Positions 48,719 through 61,026 of a DNA stretch of 64,000 nt are shown here, one piece after another (within the stretch, counting starts at the first letter, position 1; each line of letters begins with the position of its first letter). A program made the translations under genes and the position numbers. The notes below the pieces were generated by a model. That model was not told the origin of the DNA. It saw only the letters and a list, made by a program, of their open reading frames with translations, and did not search any database. This DNA comes from Apostichopus japonicus (Eukaryota > Echinodermata > Holothuroidea > Aspidochirotida > Stichopodidae): assembly GCF_037975245.1 (NCBI RefSeq), contig NC_092571.1, positions 26,800,564 through 26,864,563 on the forward strand. The letters run 5' to 3'.

Positions 48719-50248
48719 CAGGGACGTAGCCAGGGGGGAGCAGGGGGAGCGACCGCTCCCCCCTTTCAGTGTCGATTTTTTTTTTAATAAACTGTCGTTT
48801 TTTTAGCATGGTATTTTGTCAGTGCTCTTTTGATCTTGAATACTCGTCAGCTCCGTTAACTCAATTATAATCGTAGTAACATTCACGCCTACTGATTCAA
48901 CTACTTACTTAGTTTGGCATATGCAATAAGCTAAATTTAGCCTATAACCTATTAGAAGCCTACAGTTGGCCACTGCGTAATAAGATACATATTGCCTACC
49001 TAACCGCACTCTATGGAATGTCACGAACCGTATGCACAACAACGTCGACAACGTTCGTTCTCATCCTTTCTATGATTCGTCTTAAGTTGTTGCACGAACA
49101 GCATGTTATGAGGCTAAGCTAGCAATCGTATGTGAAACGCACTTCCTATAAATAATTATTACACTGCTAATACACTGCGATAACGATATTTGTTTTTAGG
49201 CCACTGCATATCTGGCTATATTACAAAATATGAAAGTTTATATTGTCCATCAGTTAAGTTCGTCAAATGTATTAAAGTCTAGACATTGGACAACAAACAA
49301 GAATCATATTACTGGAAAAATTGAAATAGAGCACTGTGTTTGTCTTCTGATATATATGTAAAAGAACATGTGAAAGAATTCAAACAGGGAAAAAAAATCT
49401 GCTGATAATATCATATCATATGATCAGGGGCGTAGCCAGTATGTAGCACTGTAGGCCCGGGCCTATACTTTTTGGGCCAAGTTACCTTTAACACCCATAA
49501 TTCAAATCGATAAGCTTGCTGGACGAGTTTAAGAGTCTATATAGACATGAAAAACTATTGAAATGAACGTAGCAAGAATATGGCTAAATTAGGTGACCTA
49601 TTCTTCTGTCATCTAGGCTGTCATTTCTATTGCGTGCCGTTTCATTCAACACTCTACCCGACGAAAAAGTCTAGAATCCGATCTTGTCAGTTTTTTAACA
49701 TCTAGTTAAGAACCCGTTAACGCAGATAATATTTCAGTTGAGAAAACAGTTGAGAAATTTGCATCAGATGGCAATCGTCGGATAGCTCTAGACTTCTCTT
49801 ATAAGGCTAACTTAAACATTTACTAGCTATAGTTGTATCAAAGACAATTACTGGCTATAGTTGTATCAAATATATACATTTCTGGCCTATCTTTGTATTT
49901 ACAAGTATCAGAAGTTGAAAAGTAAGACTACTCTGTACATGTACCTTGCTCATTTTAAATACATTATGTGGTATTGAATTACGTACTATTTTAACTCGTT
50001 TGTTTTTGGGGTTTAAAAGTGATACTGAATGAGTTGTCTCAAGTTAGCAAGAGGCCAGGGAACCAGAATGAACACTCGGGAAGGGCCGTTTCCGGCCATC
50101 TGGGGGGTTTGTAAAACCAAAATTTTTTTGTACGCTCCGCGCCAACCGATGGTGGCGCTCCGCTCAGATAGTCGTGCCTACAACTTTGAAAATCCATATC
50201 AATCGCAAAAAGTGCTCCTCCCCTTTCAAATTCCTGGCTACGTCGCTG
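48719..50248. mobile_element. 1530-bp hAT-type non-autonomous element
   Basis: The ends are CAGGGACGTAGCCAGG and CCTGGCTACGTCGCTG, inverted with one mismatch. Both flanks carry the same 8 bp, AATACACA (48711-48718 and 50249-50256). This is a textbook hAT target duplication. It sits near the centre of the fold-back element and separates its arms. No transposase frame remains. A second CAGGGGCGTAGCCAG end lies inside at about 49425, so another hAT copy may be nested or fused here. The small frames at 50029-50259 are by-products of the right end. Confidence 0.92.
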
Positions 50249-51211
50249 AATACACATAGACCTACAGTACGTAAACAGATGTAATTACCTACTGCAGTTA
50301 TACACCATAAACAAATATGATATTGTTCTGCAATGAGGCCTACTGTAAGGTTCTGTTATAATGCAGCTTTATGTTATACCCATGCAGGTGAAACAATTAC
50401 AGTATTCGAGCTGAATCATGCATTCCGCTGTGCTCGTGTTTACTTTCAATGATTCGCGCGCCTTGTCAGGTGACTGCACGTGAAGAATCTACACATGTCA
50501 ATCATCCCCGAAGTCGGGATTCAGAAATGTAAATGAGCTAAATCGATTTAAATAGGCAGAATCATGGAGCTATAAACATATAGTTCCATGGTAGAATCAA
50601 GTTAAGCTTCTAGAAACTGCTATAAGTCCAAGGTAATTGACTTCTACCGATTTAATTCGAGATATCATCGATTTAAACTGGTAGATGTCGATTTAAATGG
50701 ACATATACCGATTTATTTTACATATCATCAATTTAAAGTGGTTTATGTCGATTTGTCGGTATATGTCGATTTAAACTGGTATAAGTCGGATTAAATTGGT
50801 ATATGTCGATTTAAAATGACATAGGCCATATATACCTATTTAATTTACCATTGAGCTCTGTTATAGCTCCATGATTTGACATATCATCGATTTAAACTGG
50901 TATATGTCGATTTCAGTTGATAGAAGTCAATTTAAGCTGCTGGAAACTGGTATATAAGTCGAAGGAAATTGGTATAGGCCATGTCGATTAATATCGGTAT
51001 AAGTCGATTCCCCACGATTTAAGCTGATGGCCCGCCATAGACAGCCTGGTATTGATTTATGTTTGTGGGTACAACATGGACTGATATGAGTGTGTTTTAA
51101 TGGTCTATACAACATATCAGTTGTATAAGTGTGTGTCTCTTAAAGACATTGAAGACTCGCCCAAACAGCGTGCCGCCATCTTTGAAAGTAAACTTTCCGT
51201 TGCTTTTCTCA

Positions 51212-51494
51212 TGTCGCTACAAAATGCAGACAGTAATGAGACGTGATACCTTGTTATCTTTAGCTGGACCTGAGATGTCCATCGCTGTATCGTTTGTACA
51301 CTATGCTATGCGTATTGACCGCAGCTGTATGTACTGACTGTATACTAGTGTCTAATTACCGACGGTAGCAAACTGTGTGTGTATTTTCCGGGATCGATAG
51401 TGGTGTCAAACACTTCTGTTACACCTCATTCGAAACTAGGTCAGATTACCGGCATTAGACGTTTCTTTTTGCGCGAGTCTCCACACCCTTTAAC
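51212..51494 (+). repeat. dispersed repeat, copy 2 (first copy at 16138)
   Basis: It opens with TGTCGCTACAAAATGCAGAC and closes with GAGTCTCCACACCCTTTAAC, like 16138-16421. The flanks of the two copies are unrelated, so the homology ends define approximate element borders. No target duplication was found. Confidence 0.8.
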
Positions 51495-54400
51495 GTCATA
51501 CATTACGTACGTGCTCAAATCTGTAACAAGGGCCGGCCAAATCACGTAGGTTAACAGATACATTTAAGAAGGGTGGGTGGCAGGGGTCGTGTTGGAAGGG
51601 GGAAGGGTGTACTTTCTGTTGTGGCGCTATATACCTGTCATAAATATTCTGACAATAAAATGACGACACACAAAACAAATATCATCTTAATTTCCGTCAG
51701 AAAATTTAATGTTTGCTCCAATATTACAATGATCTCCCTTTTCATAGCGCTTTTTTGTTATAAAGAATTTAAATTGAATTATTCGAAATATATAACAGTT
51801 GAGTGTAAAATATGTTAAATATGGATAATCGAAAGTTAACTTAAAATAGAGCTTTACTTCTCGGCAACGTATGAAATTCTTCTGAAATGGAGTAACCGTA
51901 ACTTTATTCCTCAATCTATGTAAGTTAGATATAGAATACCATAAAATTAAAAATTACTTTTATAAATTCTCTTCTACATTCTCCGAAGATTGAATTCACT
52001 CTTCAGAGTAGAAAGAATTCCCCCGATCTGCACCAAGAAAAAAAAATGCACTGTGCATTTAAGAATTGAAATCATTTCTCGTGAAAAGAATTGAATTCAC
52101 TTTTCATGACAAAAATGAATTTTACTCTGCATGAAAGTATTTGATACACTCCTATGAAAATAGATATTCACTCATAATGTAAAAATTAATGTTTCGATAG
52201 TCCATCTAAGTTAGTTCTTTTTCTTTCAAATATCTCAGTCCTTTTTAAAGTGTGATGACTGTTTGGTTTGCTCCTTTAAGGTTAAATTGTCGATGATGTG
52301 GGTTCCTCCGTCTAGGCCTAAATTTAAAGGTTAATCCATTGTTTGGTAGATTTTGTAAACTGAACAGGAAAAGTTTGATTAACTCCATACAAAACTCACG
52401 GAGCATCAATGGATGATATTCAACATCCCTTGTCAATAACACCATCAATATTTTGTCTTTACCGAGCTTTTTTATTTTGTTATCTAACGAGTTTTTTTAT
52501 TCTTTCTTTTTTTGTCGTTGTTGCTCTGTGTTTCCATTTGTTTTTCTTACCTGTTTTATTTTCTTATTTATTAACTTACTTTCTTATTTGCCGGACACAC
52601 TTTATTGTTATAAGCAAATACCAAAAATTAAGATATTTGTCTTCAAATTTATTATTTGTCTTAATAACTGGGTATAGTCAATTGATGGCCTACATTGTTG
52701 TCGGATTTCTAGCATTAATAGTAATAATAAAGGATTAAAAAAAATCTCAACAATTTTGTTTAAATGATCATATCTAAGAGAAATAATAGTACTATAGAAA
52801 TTCAAACCAGAAAACCAGAAACATGTTACCAGCGATCAACAACCTATATCACACTTACGTTTTCTGTAGGCACACATTATGAGCAATATTTACCGTCACC
52901 CTAAGCGTTTATATTTGATATATATATATTTTTTTTTTAAATAGTCATTTTGGAGCAGACGTATATGTTAGGACAGTATATGTCTAACATGTTTTTTCTT
53001 CCCCCTATCTGAATTACAACAACATTTCTAAGGGACGTGTTGTGGCCATAATAGTACAAACCATCAGGTATTAGGTGGCAGATAGCAAATACCACTTGAA
53101 CACGTCCATATCTGCTGTGCTGACATCCGAATGTGTTGGATTTAGTGTGTAAATCAAAGTGTGTGGCTATTAAATGAGTTACACTAGCGTGTACAATCGT
53201 TTTGTCAAGGTACATCAGATGTACATTTCGAAAGTGCGCACTCTATTTTAAAATAATTCGCATCCTGGCAACGTCTGAACTTCTTGCCGTATACTATAAA
53301 GGTAAACTTTCATATACGTGTTTGTGATATTATTGGAATAGTCAGGGTATTACTGTGATATCACAATAAAATACAGACATTAAAGCTCAAATGAATATTT
53401 ACTTAAAAAAGTATTGTCAGTTGCGTTTTCTATCAATGAGATTTATTCACAAAGAAAAGTAGGCTAATTACCTTTCATTATTCTCTTTGACATAAATCAT
53501 CGTTATTTTCCGTAACGCATTAGACTTCTTAAACAATCTATTTAATGTGATTTTTTTAATTATATTATTTTAGTTTTTTTTTTCTTTTTAATATTAACCT
53601 CTCCTTCAAATTCTTGCTTTTCGTTTACTAGCCTTTATTTAAATTTTATGCATGCTGATAGTTTAGATGCAAATTTATATATCTTTTCATACAAGCATGT
53701 ATTTACACTCTGTGAGACATAATAGGGTTGTAATTTAAATTTAAATTCATGTCTCATATTACCGGATTAAAAACTAAATAGTAATAATAAAAATAAAAAA
53801 TAAAAAACTTTATATAGTATTAACAGGTCATATAGTAATGATAGCATACTAAACATATTTCACAAGTCATCAAATTTAAAATTTACTTTGTTTGTGACTT
53901 TCGAAAGGACGGAATGACGTAGAAGACTTCCGGTCTAACAAGTTGCCAATTTACGATGACAACGTCAAATTAAATCGATAATGCGACTAACATGAACATT
54001 CGCCTATACCTTCATATTTTTTGTTTGTTTTTTGTTACGAGGTTGATTAAATCTTCATATCGCGTGACCTGACCCAGAAGAAACATACGCATGCGCAGTA
54101 GAAATCAAGTAACGGCGTATACAGGTTAAACGCCAACAATTTGTATTTGAATTTTCGAAATTGATTCTTACCTTGTGTTAGTGAATGTCCGGTTCATCTT
54201 AATAATATCATTGAGTCGCTACAAATAGGCTAAAACCGTGACGACTCAGTTTTAGACGAAGTTTAAAGTTACCATCGTTCTGTAACTCAAATGTCAATAG
54301 ATAATAATATTTATATTTATATTTCAAAAATTTTAACTGTACAGAGCGTGAAATTTATACAGCGACAGACTCTACAAATTGGAAACGATTTGCGGTGGAA

Positions 54401-55260
54401 TCGATCTCAGGGGTGACTTTTATTTGAACTTCTCAATAGGCACACCTACACAATAGGCACAGTAGTACTATACACCTCGTTCTACCATTAATAATATCTA
54501 TGTGATCAGCTATATCCAAGACTAGCTGCATATAAATCGCCTTCTTTTTAACCGGTATTGCCTCGAACATTAATCATCACACAATTGCTAATCTTTTCAA
54601 ATGTTATGGCTAAAGTACGTTTACACCCTCTAACTTATTCTAAAAAAAGTCATCCAAGATAGAACCTAAGCGCGAAAATCCAGACAACTTGATCCGTTCT
54701 CAACCGCAGTACCATGCAGTCACGGTAATGTAACCGTGTTGCGTCAAGTGAAGTACCACGGCTGGGTCCCTTCGAAAGTATTAAGATGCTGCACGTGATT
54801 TTGGTTAAAGTACGTTTAAAAAGTGAAAGGTTCTCACCCTCTTAAGGATTCCCTAACACTGCCAAATTACAGAATAAATCGCCGCAATAAGGTAGACTGT
54901 AAATTGATTTTCTAACTTACAACATGGGTGCCCATTACCTGATTTTCTAGCATATTTGGGGTCACCTTACCGATGACCTTTGAACCCTATGACGTACAGG
55001 ATAATTCATTCCTTCAATGGAGTATCGGTTGCATACGATGACTCTCTCTCTCTCCGCCCTTACATCATCTCAGTCTTAGTCCATGGGAAGGTTTTATTGC
55101 GCACGCGTAATGCCTTTACGTCACGTTTAATTTGCATGGCACGGGTTTTACTTCATTTGCATAATCACCGGGCACACGATAGATGCATGTATATGACCGG
55201 TTGTGTATATCGTCACCAGAGGGACGACCTCTACAGGGCGATTACGCATGACGTCACATC
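51495..55260. other. AT-rich intergenic DNA downstream of Wnt4
   Basis: No gene or element is recognised across 3.8 kb. Frames at 52409-52738 and 52937-53215 look like random AT-rich frames. The part just below 55261 should hold the Wnt4 3' untranslated region. An AATAAA on the minus strand at 55098-55093 is a possible polyadenylation signal about 165 bases after the stop. Confidence 0.45.
55093..55098 (-). terminator. candidate Wnt4 polyadenylation signal
   Basis: A canonical AATAAA on the gene strand, about 165 bases past the stop codon. Position and motif fit, but a single hexamer in AT-rich DNA is weak evidence. Confidence 0.3.
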
Positions 55261-55461
55261 TCATTTACATGTGTGGATTTCGACAGTTCTTGTACATTGC
55301 TTGCATTTAACGTAACAACACCAGTGAAATTTACAGCTGCATCGCTCAGTAATTGTTTCAATCTTAGTGTTATAGCCACGCCCACAGCATAACAGTTCAC
55401 ACCCATCGATGGCCTTGGAATCTTTATTACAAGTTCTGTTCTCGGTACCGAGAGATCCGAT
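55261..55461 (-). CDS. Wnt4: Wnt4 last coding exon
   Basis: The exon encodes 66 residues and a TGA stop (55263-55261). It opens at a TTTCAG acceptor with [20 protein letters not shown]. The C-terminal Wnt cysteine pattern follows: [12 protein letters not shown], then [15 protein letters not shown], then [11 protein letters not shown]. These cysteines form the knot of the C-terminal domain that contacts the Frizzled cysteine-rich domain. The exon is in phase 0 with the one upstream, and every key cysteine is present. Residue choices ([20 protein letters not shown]) fit the Wnt4 subfamily best, but other Wnts share much of this. Confidence 0.95.
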   Translation of the reverse strand: MGSLGTENRTCNKDSKAIDGCELLCCGRGYNTKIETITERCSCKFHWCCYVKCKQCTRTVEIHTCK

Positions 55462-55962
55462 CTGAAATGGAATAAGACAATGCGAGATACATGTCATTAA
55501 TTAAAATGTCATTAAGAACATCTCACCGTGTAAAGTATAAAACGTCCACTTTATTCCAATTCGAGGTGGACTTTACACCAAGTAAATGTGAACGTGTCCT
55601 TCTGTACTTATATAGACAACTACGTGAAGTGTAAAATAGATGACATCGCTACCCCCAAATGGACTTCGCATTTTGGTCAAATGAACAGCCACGTTATGTT
55701 AATTTTACGGCCACGTCACTCTTTACTTCCACGTTACGTCATATGTTCATGCGCCTAAAAATGGCGGTAAAATTAGTATTCAATACACTTTAAGCCTACG
55801 TGATATCTCTCCAATATAGCCTAATATCCTACCTTTATGTATATAGACACTGCACCACGACACTATATATGCCTATACAGTACAAGTGTGAATCACCACG
55901 GTAACAAACGAACAAAAACAAAAACAGCATATCATACGTTGGTTGCTCGTAATTATACTTAC
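55462..55962 (-). other. Wnt4: Wnt4 intron, 501 bp
   Basis: Bounded by donor GTAAGT (at 55962) and acceptor TTTCAG (ending at 55462), phase 0. I see no repeat or gene inside. Confidence 0.85.
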
Positions 55963-56112
55963 AGCTAAATTCCTTTCGCAAAAGTCGGGTGAGCCTTGCA
56001 AGTAAACCAAATCGGCATTAGTATGTGGCTTGTAGTTAGGGTTAACTGGTACCAGCTGGCGACGAGAACTCACTCTTCTTTGGGCTACCTCTGTGGCGCC
56101 ATCGAATTTTTC
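55963..56112 (-). CDS. Wnt4: Wnt4 coding exon, penultimate
   Basis: 150 bp, exactly 50 codons, phase 0 at both ends. It reads EKFDGATEVAQRR, then LVPVNPNYKPHTNADLVYL, then SPDFCERNLA. EKFDGATEV and the KPHT..DLVYL..SPDFCE block mark the linker between the N- and C-terminal Wnt domains. KFDGATEV is typical of Wnt4. The acceptor is CTCTCAG/GAA and the donor GCT/GTAAGT, a strong consensus. Confidence 0.96.
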
Positions 56113-56506
56113 CTGAGAGAGTAAAACAAAGAATGACGTCAGTGGCTTATTGAATGACGATTGGCTTAGATGGTATAAATATTGGCGAAAATGAAAATGA
56201 TTTTGTGTAAAAGATGTTGTAGCGGATAGCAAAGTGGACTTTCGAGTGGTAGAGCTCGAGACGTTTCATTAGTGTTCTTAAAACAAGAATTCTGCGATTA
56301 GTGTTAACTAAAAATATTTTATTCTATTCCGAAATACTGCCCTCCAATTTAGAATCGCGTTTTGTTTCCCATCTCGGAGTGTTTGCGCGTGCACAATAGA
56401 TGGGGGAAGGGGTGTGGGATTGGAGGAAGGGAAGAGGGGAGGGGAAGAGGAGAACTTTCAAAATGAACTATGACAAAAGAATGCAAATATTATATTGTGA
56501 ACCAAC
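56113..56506 (-). other. Wnt4: Wnt4 intron, 394 bp
   Basis: Between donor GTTGGT and acceptor CTCTCAG, phase 0. It contains a purine-rich GGGAAGAGGGGAGGGGAAGA tract (plus strand, about 56427) and nothing gene-like. Confidence 0.85.
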
Positions 56507-56623
56507 CTTAAGAAGAGCTCCAACTTTTCTAAATGATGGCATTGACTTCCAGCAAAACTTGACCTCGCAGGAACCAGACACTCCGTGACACTTGCACTCA
56601 ATCTTTATGTTCTCTTCGATCGC
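56507..56623 (-). CDS. Wnt4: Wnt4 coding exon with the acylation motif
   Basis: 117 bp, 39 codons, phase 0. It reads [20 protein letters not shown], then [27 protein letters not shown] is the diagnostic Wnt motif: its serine is the one O-palmitoleoylated by Porcupine, needed for secretion via Wntless and for Frizzled binding. The exon has the same length as I recall for vertebrate WNT4. The acceptor is TTCGCAG/GCG. The donor AAG/GTTGGT is weaker than its neighbours, but the downstream exon joins in frame. Confidence 0.97.
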
Positions 56624-57024
56624 CTGCGAATGATACATTAATAAATGTAATGAAATGAAAAGGAGCAATTGGGACAGTTCATTTTGCGATTTGCATAAGT
56701 GTTTTCGATACGAGTACAATACGGCCCTACGGGTACAGATTCAATACAAGTCTGCGTGACTCCCCGTATTTCTGAAAACCTCCATATTGTTGTGCATGCA
56801 TGCATTCACACCATTGGTAATCCTTGCAGCCCGCATCATCTGATCGTAGCAGAGTATGAAAACTGACAGAACCGGCATCAATGCGGAGAATCACAACAGG
56901 TAGAATACTGCAGGAAACCTCACAATATACCGTGTAACAATACTTGGATATAACTTGCAGGCTGGTAACCTAACAGGCCGCATCCACCAATTACCATCCA
57001 TGTCAGCGCCTATAGTAATCTCAT

Positions 57025-57775
57025 ATGTCAGCCTCCGTGTCAACCTGTACTATCATACTTTATGTAAGCCTACATGACATCCTCGACGTCAGCCCCTCCA
57101 TTATCAGCCTCGCTGTCAGCCTCCATTATCAGCCTCCATTATCAGCCTCGATGTCAACCTCCATTATCAGCCTCGTTGTCAGCCTCCATTATCAGCCTCG
57201 GTGTTAGCCTCCATTATCAGCCTCTAGCCCGTCAACCTTCACATTAGCTTTCATTTCGGCCTCAATGGCAGCCTTCATTGTCAACCTGCATGTCAGTCTT
57301 CAGCCAGCATTCATGTCGGCATCTACCGTATATCAGTCTCAATTTCAGCCTATATTTCAGCCTTTATCTCAGCCTCTATGTCAGCCTCCATTTCAGCCTC
57401 TTTGCAAGCCGTCAGGCCAGCCTCCATTTCAGCCTCTGTATGAGCCGTCATATCAGCCTCCATGTAAGCCTCTATCTCAGCCTACTGTACATGTCAGCTT
57501 CAATATCAGCCCTCTGTGTGAGCCGTCATATCAGCCTCAATGTCAGCTCCAATATCCGCCTCTGTGTGAGGCGTCATATCAGCCTCCGGCCGCCATATTC
57601 GACTCCATGTAAGCCTCTATCTCAGCCTCCATGTCAGCTTCAATATCAGCCCTCTGTGTGAGGCGTCATATCAGCCTCCGTGAGCCTTTCTCTCAGCCTC
57701 CACATCAACCTATATCTCAGCCTCTATGCCAACCTTCATGCGCTTCTACGCCAGCTAGCTATCTCAGCCTCTACG
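57025..57775. repeat. TCAGCCTCCAT-type minisatellite in the Wnt4 intron
   Basis: Irregular tandem words TCAGCCTC, with CATTA, TATGT, TATCTCAG or GTGTGAG between them, mostly at 12-24 bp steps. Larger blocks also repeat: TCAATATCAGCCCTCTGTGT occurs near 57500 and 57640. The Gln/Pro-rich and Leu/Ser-rich frames over it are periodicity artefacts. Confidence 0.88.
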
Positions 57776-60443
57776 ATGAGCTTATTTTGACACAAGCTCA
57801 ACTTTCATTCAACAACTCAATACATGCCATGAAAAAATGGAAGTGGTTTCGATGTAACAAAAAAAAGGAAGGTTCTTCCTTAAAATATCGTTTTCACAAA
57901 TTCTTACAGATAATTGATACGTCCTCGTTAATTTCTTTCAATCCTTTCTCCTGGGACTTGGTTTATGTCAAAGAATAAGGCGTAAAATATGAGTCACCAC
58001 TCAAACTAATTTAAAGCGGAATCTTACACATGTAGAGTTTCTTGGAAAATATTTCACTTAAATGATTTATAGTCAAGACAATGCCAAAACTGGGTGTGCT
58101 TTCACAAAAAAAGATTGGAGTTAATGTTAAACCGTAGAAACTATTCTAGTGAACCATCCCATCTGGTGCAACATTGTAGTGAGTCACTTTGGCTTTCATG
58201 ATCCTCAAGCGAATGAATCTATGACTGAAAATGATTCAGAAAGAAAACACCATGCTACTGCAGCTAAAACTAAGTCCCGCCGAACCGGGCTGTTAAATAT
58301 TTTATGAATGTTTTAAATTTTGTTTTTGAAATATGAATCTAAGAAGTTGGTGTTCACCTTTCGTGGAAATTGTCGCAATGTCACTACAAATTGATGATGT
58401 ATACCGCAACATATCTAAGGATGAAATTTTAAGATCGTTCTTCCATTTTGTTTTCGAAGAAATGCCGCAAGGTATACCGAATAAACGAAAATTGCAATGC
58501 AGTAAATATTTACTTCATATCATAGCATATTTATAACCATTTGGTCGTACACATTTTTTTATATATAATTTTACTAGAGACGTGGTAAATTGTGGGAGGT
58601 ATAGTTGTTTTTATGATAGGTGTTACCAATTTAACCTTTCTGCAATTCCAATAATCAAAATAACGGCCGAAGGGTTGCAAACCAATCACACAGTGGTTAC
58701 TCCTTACATATTTCAACAACACCCTAACAACACACTTTTAAGCCTTTGTTGAGAGTTTTTTTTACATAAATATGTTGTTTATAATTTTCTGACATTTCTT
58801 TGTGTTTCATATTTTTCAATCCCTTTAAAATCAGAAGAATAATCGGTGTTTTGGTAAATTGAAAGAAAGTTTGACATTTAGGTCACTGTAATCATTGTGT
58901 TGATGTTTGTTATAAATTCACTGAAGGATAAATTTCGATGAGGGAAATATCTCCCCCTTAACCCCCTACCCCCCCCCCTCTCTCTCGCTATTTCAGTAAC
59001 GATAAAAAGAAAACCTAACGAATACGGCATACTTCAGTTACCCTCGGCCTTTTAGTATGTCCAGAATGCTCCGAATTCCTTTCGAAGAATACGACCACCA
59101 CCCACCACCCATCATACACCAAACAACACCCAACCCGTCACTACCGGACACACCCCTTCCCATTCACCCGTCATGTTGAATATTCATATTCTAGTTCGCT
59201 TCCAATCTCTACATGGATTTACATATATGCATATGCATGATCTTATTGCCATCCTTGTGTGAAGTATGCGTTAATCTACGCTGCAATCATTGGCAAAATT
59301 GTTCATAGTATAGGACAATATTAAATCAACAAACTATTCACATCTTTGCCAATTGCTCCTAAAATACTTCCAAATGGTTTGTATACAAGTGTACATACAT
59401 GAATACACGATATGTACAATGCTAGGGCAATTCGCAAACAGTATCTCTCCATATACAGGCTGATCCCCCTCGAAAACTCATTTATCAATTTTCTGCGATT
59501 AATCAATTTTAGAGGTTTGCACTTGACAATCAACTAGTCAGTCGCTGGAAATCTCGTGAAGTGTGAAGATGATTTATAAGGTGTGGATGTCATCATTGAA
59601 ATACCGTCTGCTCAGAATACATCCAGGTAGTGATATATTTCACCCAAGTTGTCAGTTCTTACACGTTGTCCCAATGACCTCAATAATATACACGTGACCC
59701 GGTTTGTCTGTTAAGTATAGACTGAGTCAAATTGTTGTAAAATAGTTGGTACAATTGAGAAAACGATCATTTTAATACGTATTTGAAATATTTTTTTCTC
59801 TGAGATAATATGCTCCTGTTTAATGGGATTGGACAACTGAAAGAACAATGCATCAAATTGTGACCTTTGTTTGAACCATTGTTAGTAATTTGACCTCCTC
59901 TTATTGTCTTTAAACTTTCATATTTCAGATTTAAACCATTCCTCACAGGGAAAGAAGTGGTAGTGGGGTGGTAGGGGGTTAGGGATGGGATGGGGTCCAG
60001 ATATATTCTGCTTCTATATTGAAATGAATGGATGAATATTTAAAGGGGTTTAATTAGAAGCAAAGTTATTTCCTTTATCCCTAATTATATGTTGTATGTT
60101 TACTAGCTGAAGATTCAACCGGGGATAAAACGGTTTGTTTCGCCTAATGGGGGAAGCACTGTGATGTCTATATCATCTCTGCGAAACATGGGATCAGGGT
60201 GACCCCATCCATACAGCACCGACCCTTTCAGCGCAGGACTAGAACCACCTAAACACAAAATAGGCTAAGTGTTCTACTCAAAACCTATAATTTGCAACAA
60301 ATGCATGGAAGAAAACGCGCATTGTGTCACGTATACGCGTTTCAATTTGTGACGTCTTTCGTGTGCAATTCATCCTAGATTGGATTGAGATAACCTTTGA
60401 CAGGCATCGCGAATATATTTTGTCGTTTATTCAGTGGTCCATG

Positions 60444-60448
60444 ATATA

Positions 60449-60512
<64 letters not shown>

Positions 60513-60565
60513 TGCGTGAAACCAAGGGTAGCAATATGGTGTAATTTGTATATCTTGTGTTATAT

Positions 60566-60607
<42 letters not shown>
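60444..60607. repeat. two TA microsatellites separated by about 60 bp
   Basis: (TA)n runs at about 60444-60509 and 60568-60607 flank a non-repetitive piece containing GTGCGTGAAACCAAGG. The first is the longest uninterrupted dinucleotide tract in the window. Confidence 0.95.
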
Positions 60608-60611
<4 letters not shown>

Positions 60612-61026
60612 GCACAAGAAAACGCCTTTGGATATGTGATTAATTATTTGCTTATACAAGTTTCATATTTTCTTGAAAATGATATGACTGAAGTGATACA
60701 AACATGATTAAAATGTTCATTTAAAGTTTCTACAGATTCATCATCTTGTAACTTTAGATATCATGCACATACACTCTTAACCAACTGTCCGAAATAAATT
60801 ATATAAATATTCATGTCGCTCATGAATATTAATTTCTTAACGTCCCTTTTAATGAGTGAGATCATGATCGTCCACGGCGGTATTAGTTAATCGATAAACA
60901 CTTGGAACTGTATTAATATCCACATTCTAATTTAGCCGTGAGTTGGTTAATATTCAAAGTTAAGTATAACATTGACTACTTGTAGCAAGCATATTAGTTC
61001 CTCTCAACTCACTTCAATAAACCTAC

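Larger units (their letters stand above)
47449..51040. mobile_element. fold-back DNA transposon with two later insertions
   Basis: The left end CTATGGCGGGCCATCAG (47449-47465) is the exact inverse of the right end (51024-51040). Direct repeats ACAGC flank it at 47444-47448 and 51041-51045. The arms stay similar for hundreds of bases. GGGGAATCGAC, AAATCGATTTAGCTCATT, GATGATTGACATGTG and GTCACCTGACAAGG occur in the left arm to about 48545 and inverted in the right arm from about 50464. The arms are full of ATATACCGATTTAAATCGA-type words. No transposase frame was seen. Without the inserts at 47492-48156 and 48719-50248 it would be about 1.4 kb. The superfamily is unclear. Confidence 0.88.
56624..61026 (-). 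other. Wnt4: Wnt4 intron, about 4.4 kb
   Basis: Bounded by donor GTAGGT (61026) and acceptor TTCGCAG, phase 0. It holds the TCAGCC minisatellite (57025-57775), C-rich low-complexity DNA at about 58960-59160, and two TA microsatellites (60444-60607). I see no other gene. A 67-residue plus-strand frame at 58333 is unremarkable. Confidence 0.85.

Noticed and set aside
50029-50259. Two opposite-strand small frames
   Set aside because: They overlap the right end of the hAT element and its terminal repeat. Such translations recur wherever this kind of end inserts.
52937-53215. 92-residue minus-strand frame downstream of Wnt4
   Set aside because: I considered it as an exon. It has no conserved motif and no convincing splice sites, and it lies in AT-rich spacer.
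57265-57661. QPPFQPL-type repeat protein
   Set aside because: It is read across the TCAGCC minisatellite within the Wnt4 intron. Two frames are equally open.
60324-60659. Ile-Tyr repeat peptides
   Set aside because: Translation of TA microsatellites.
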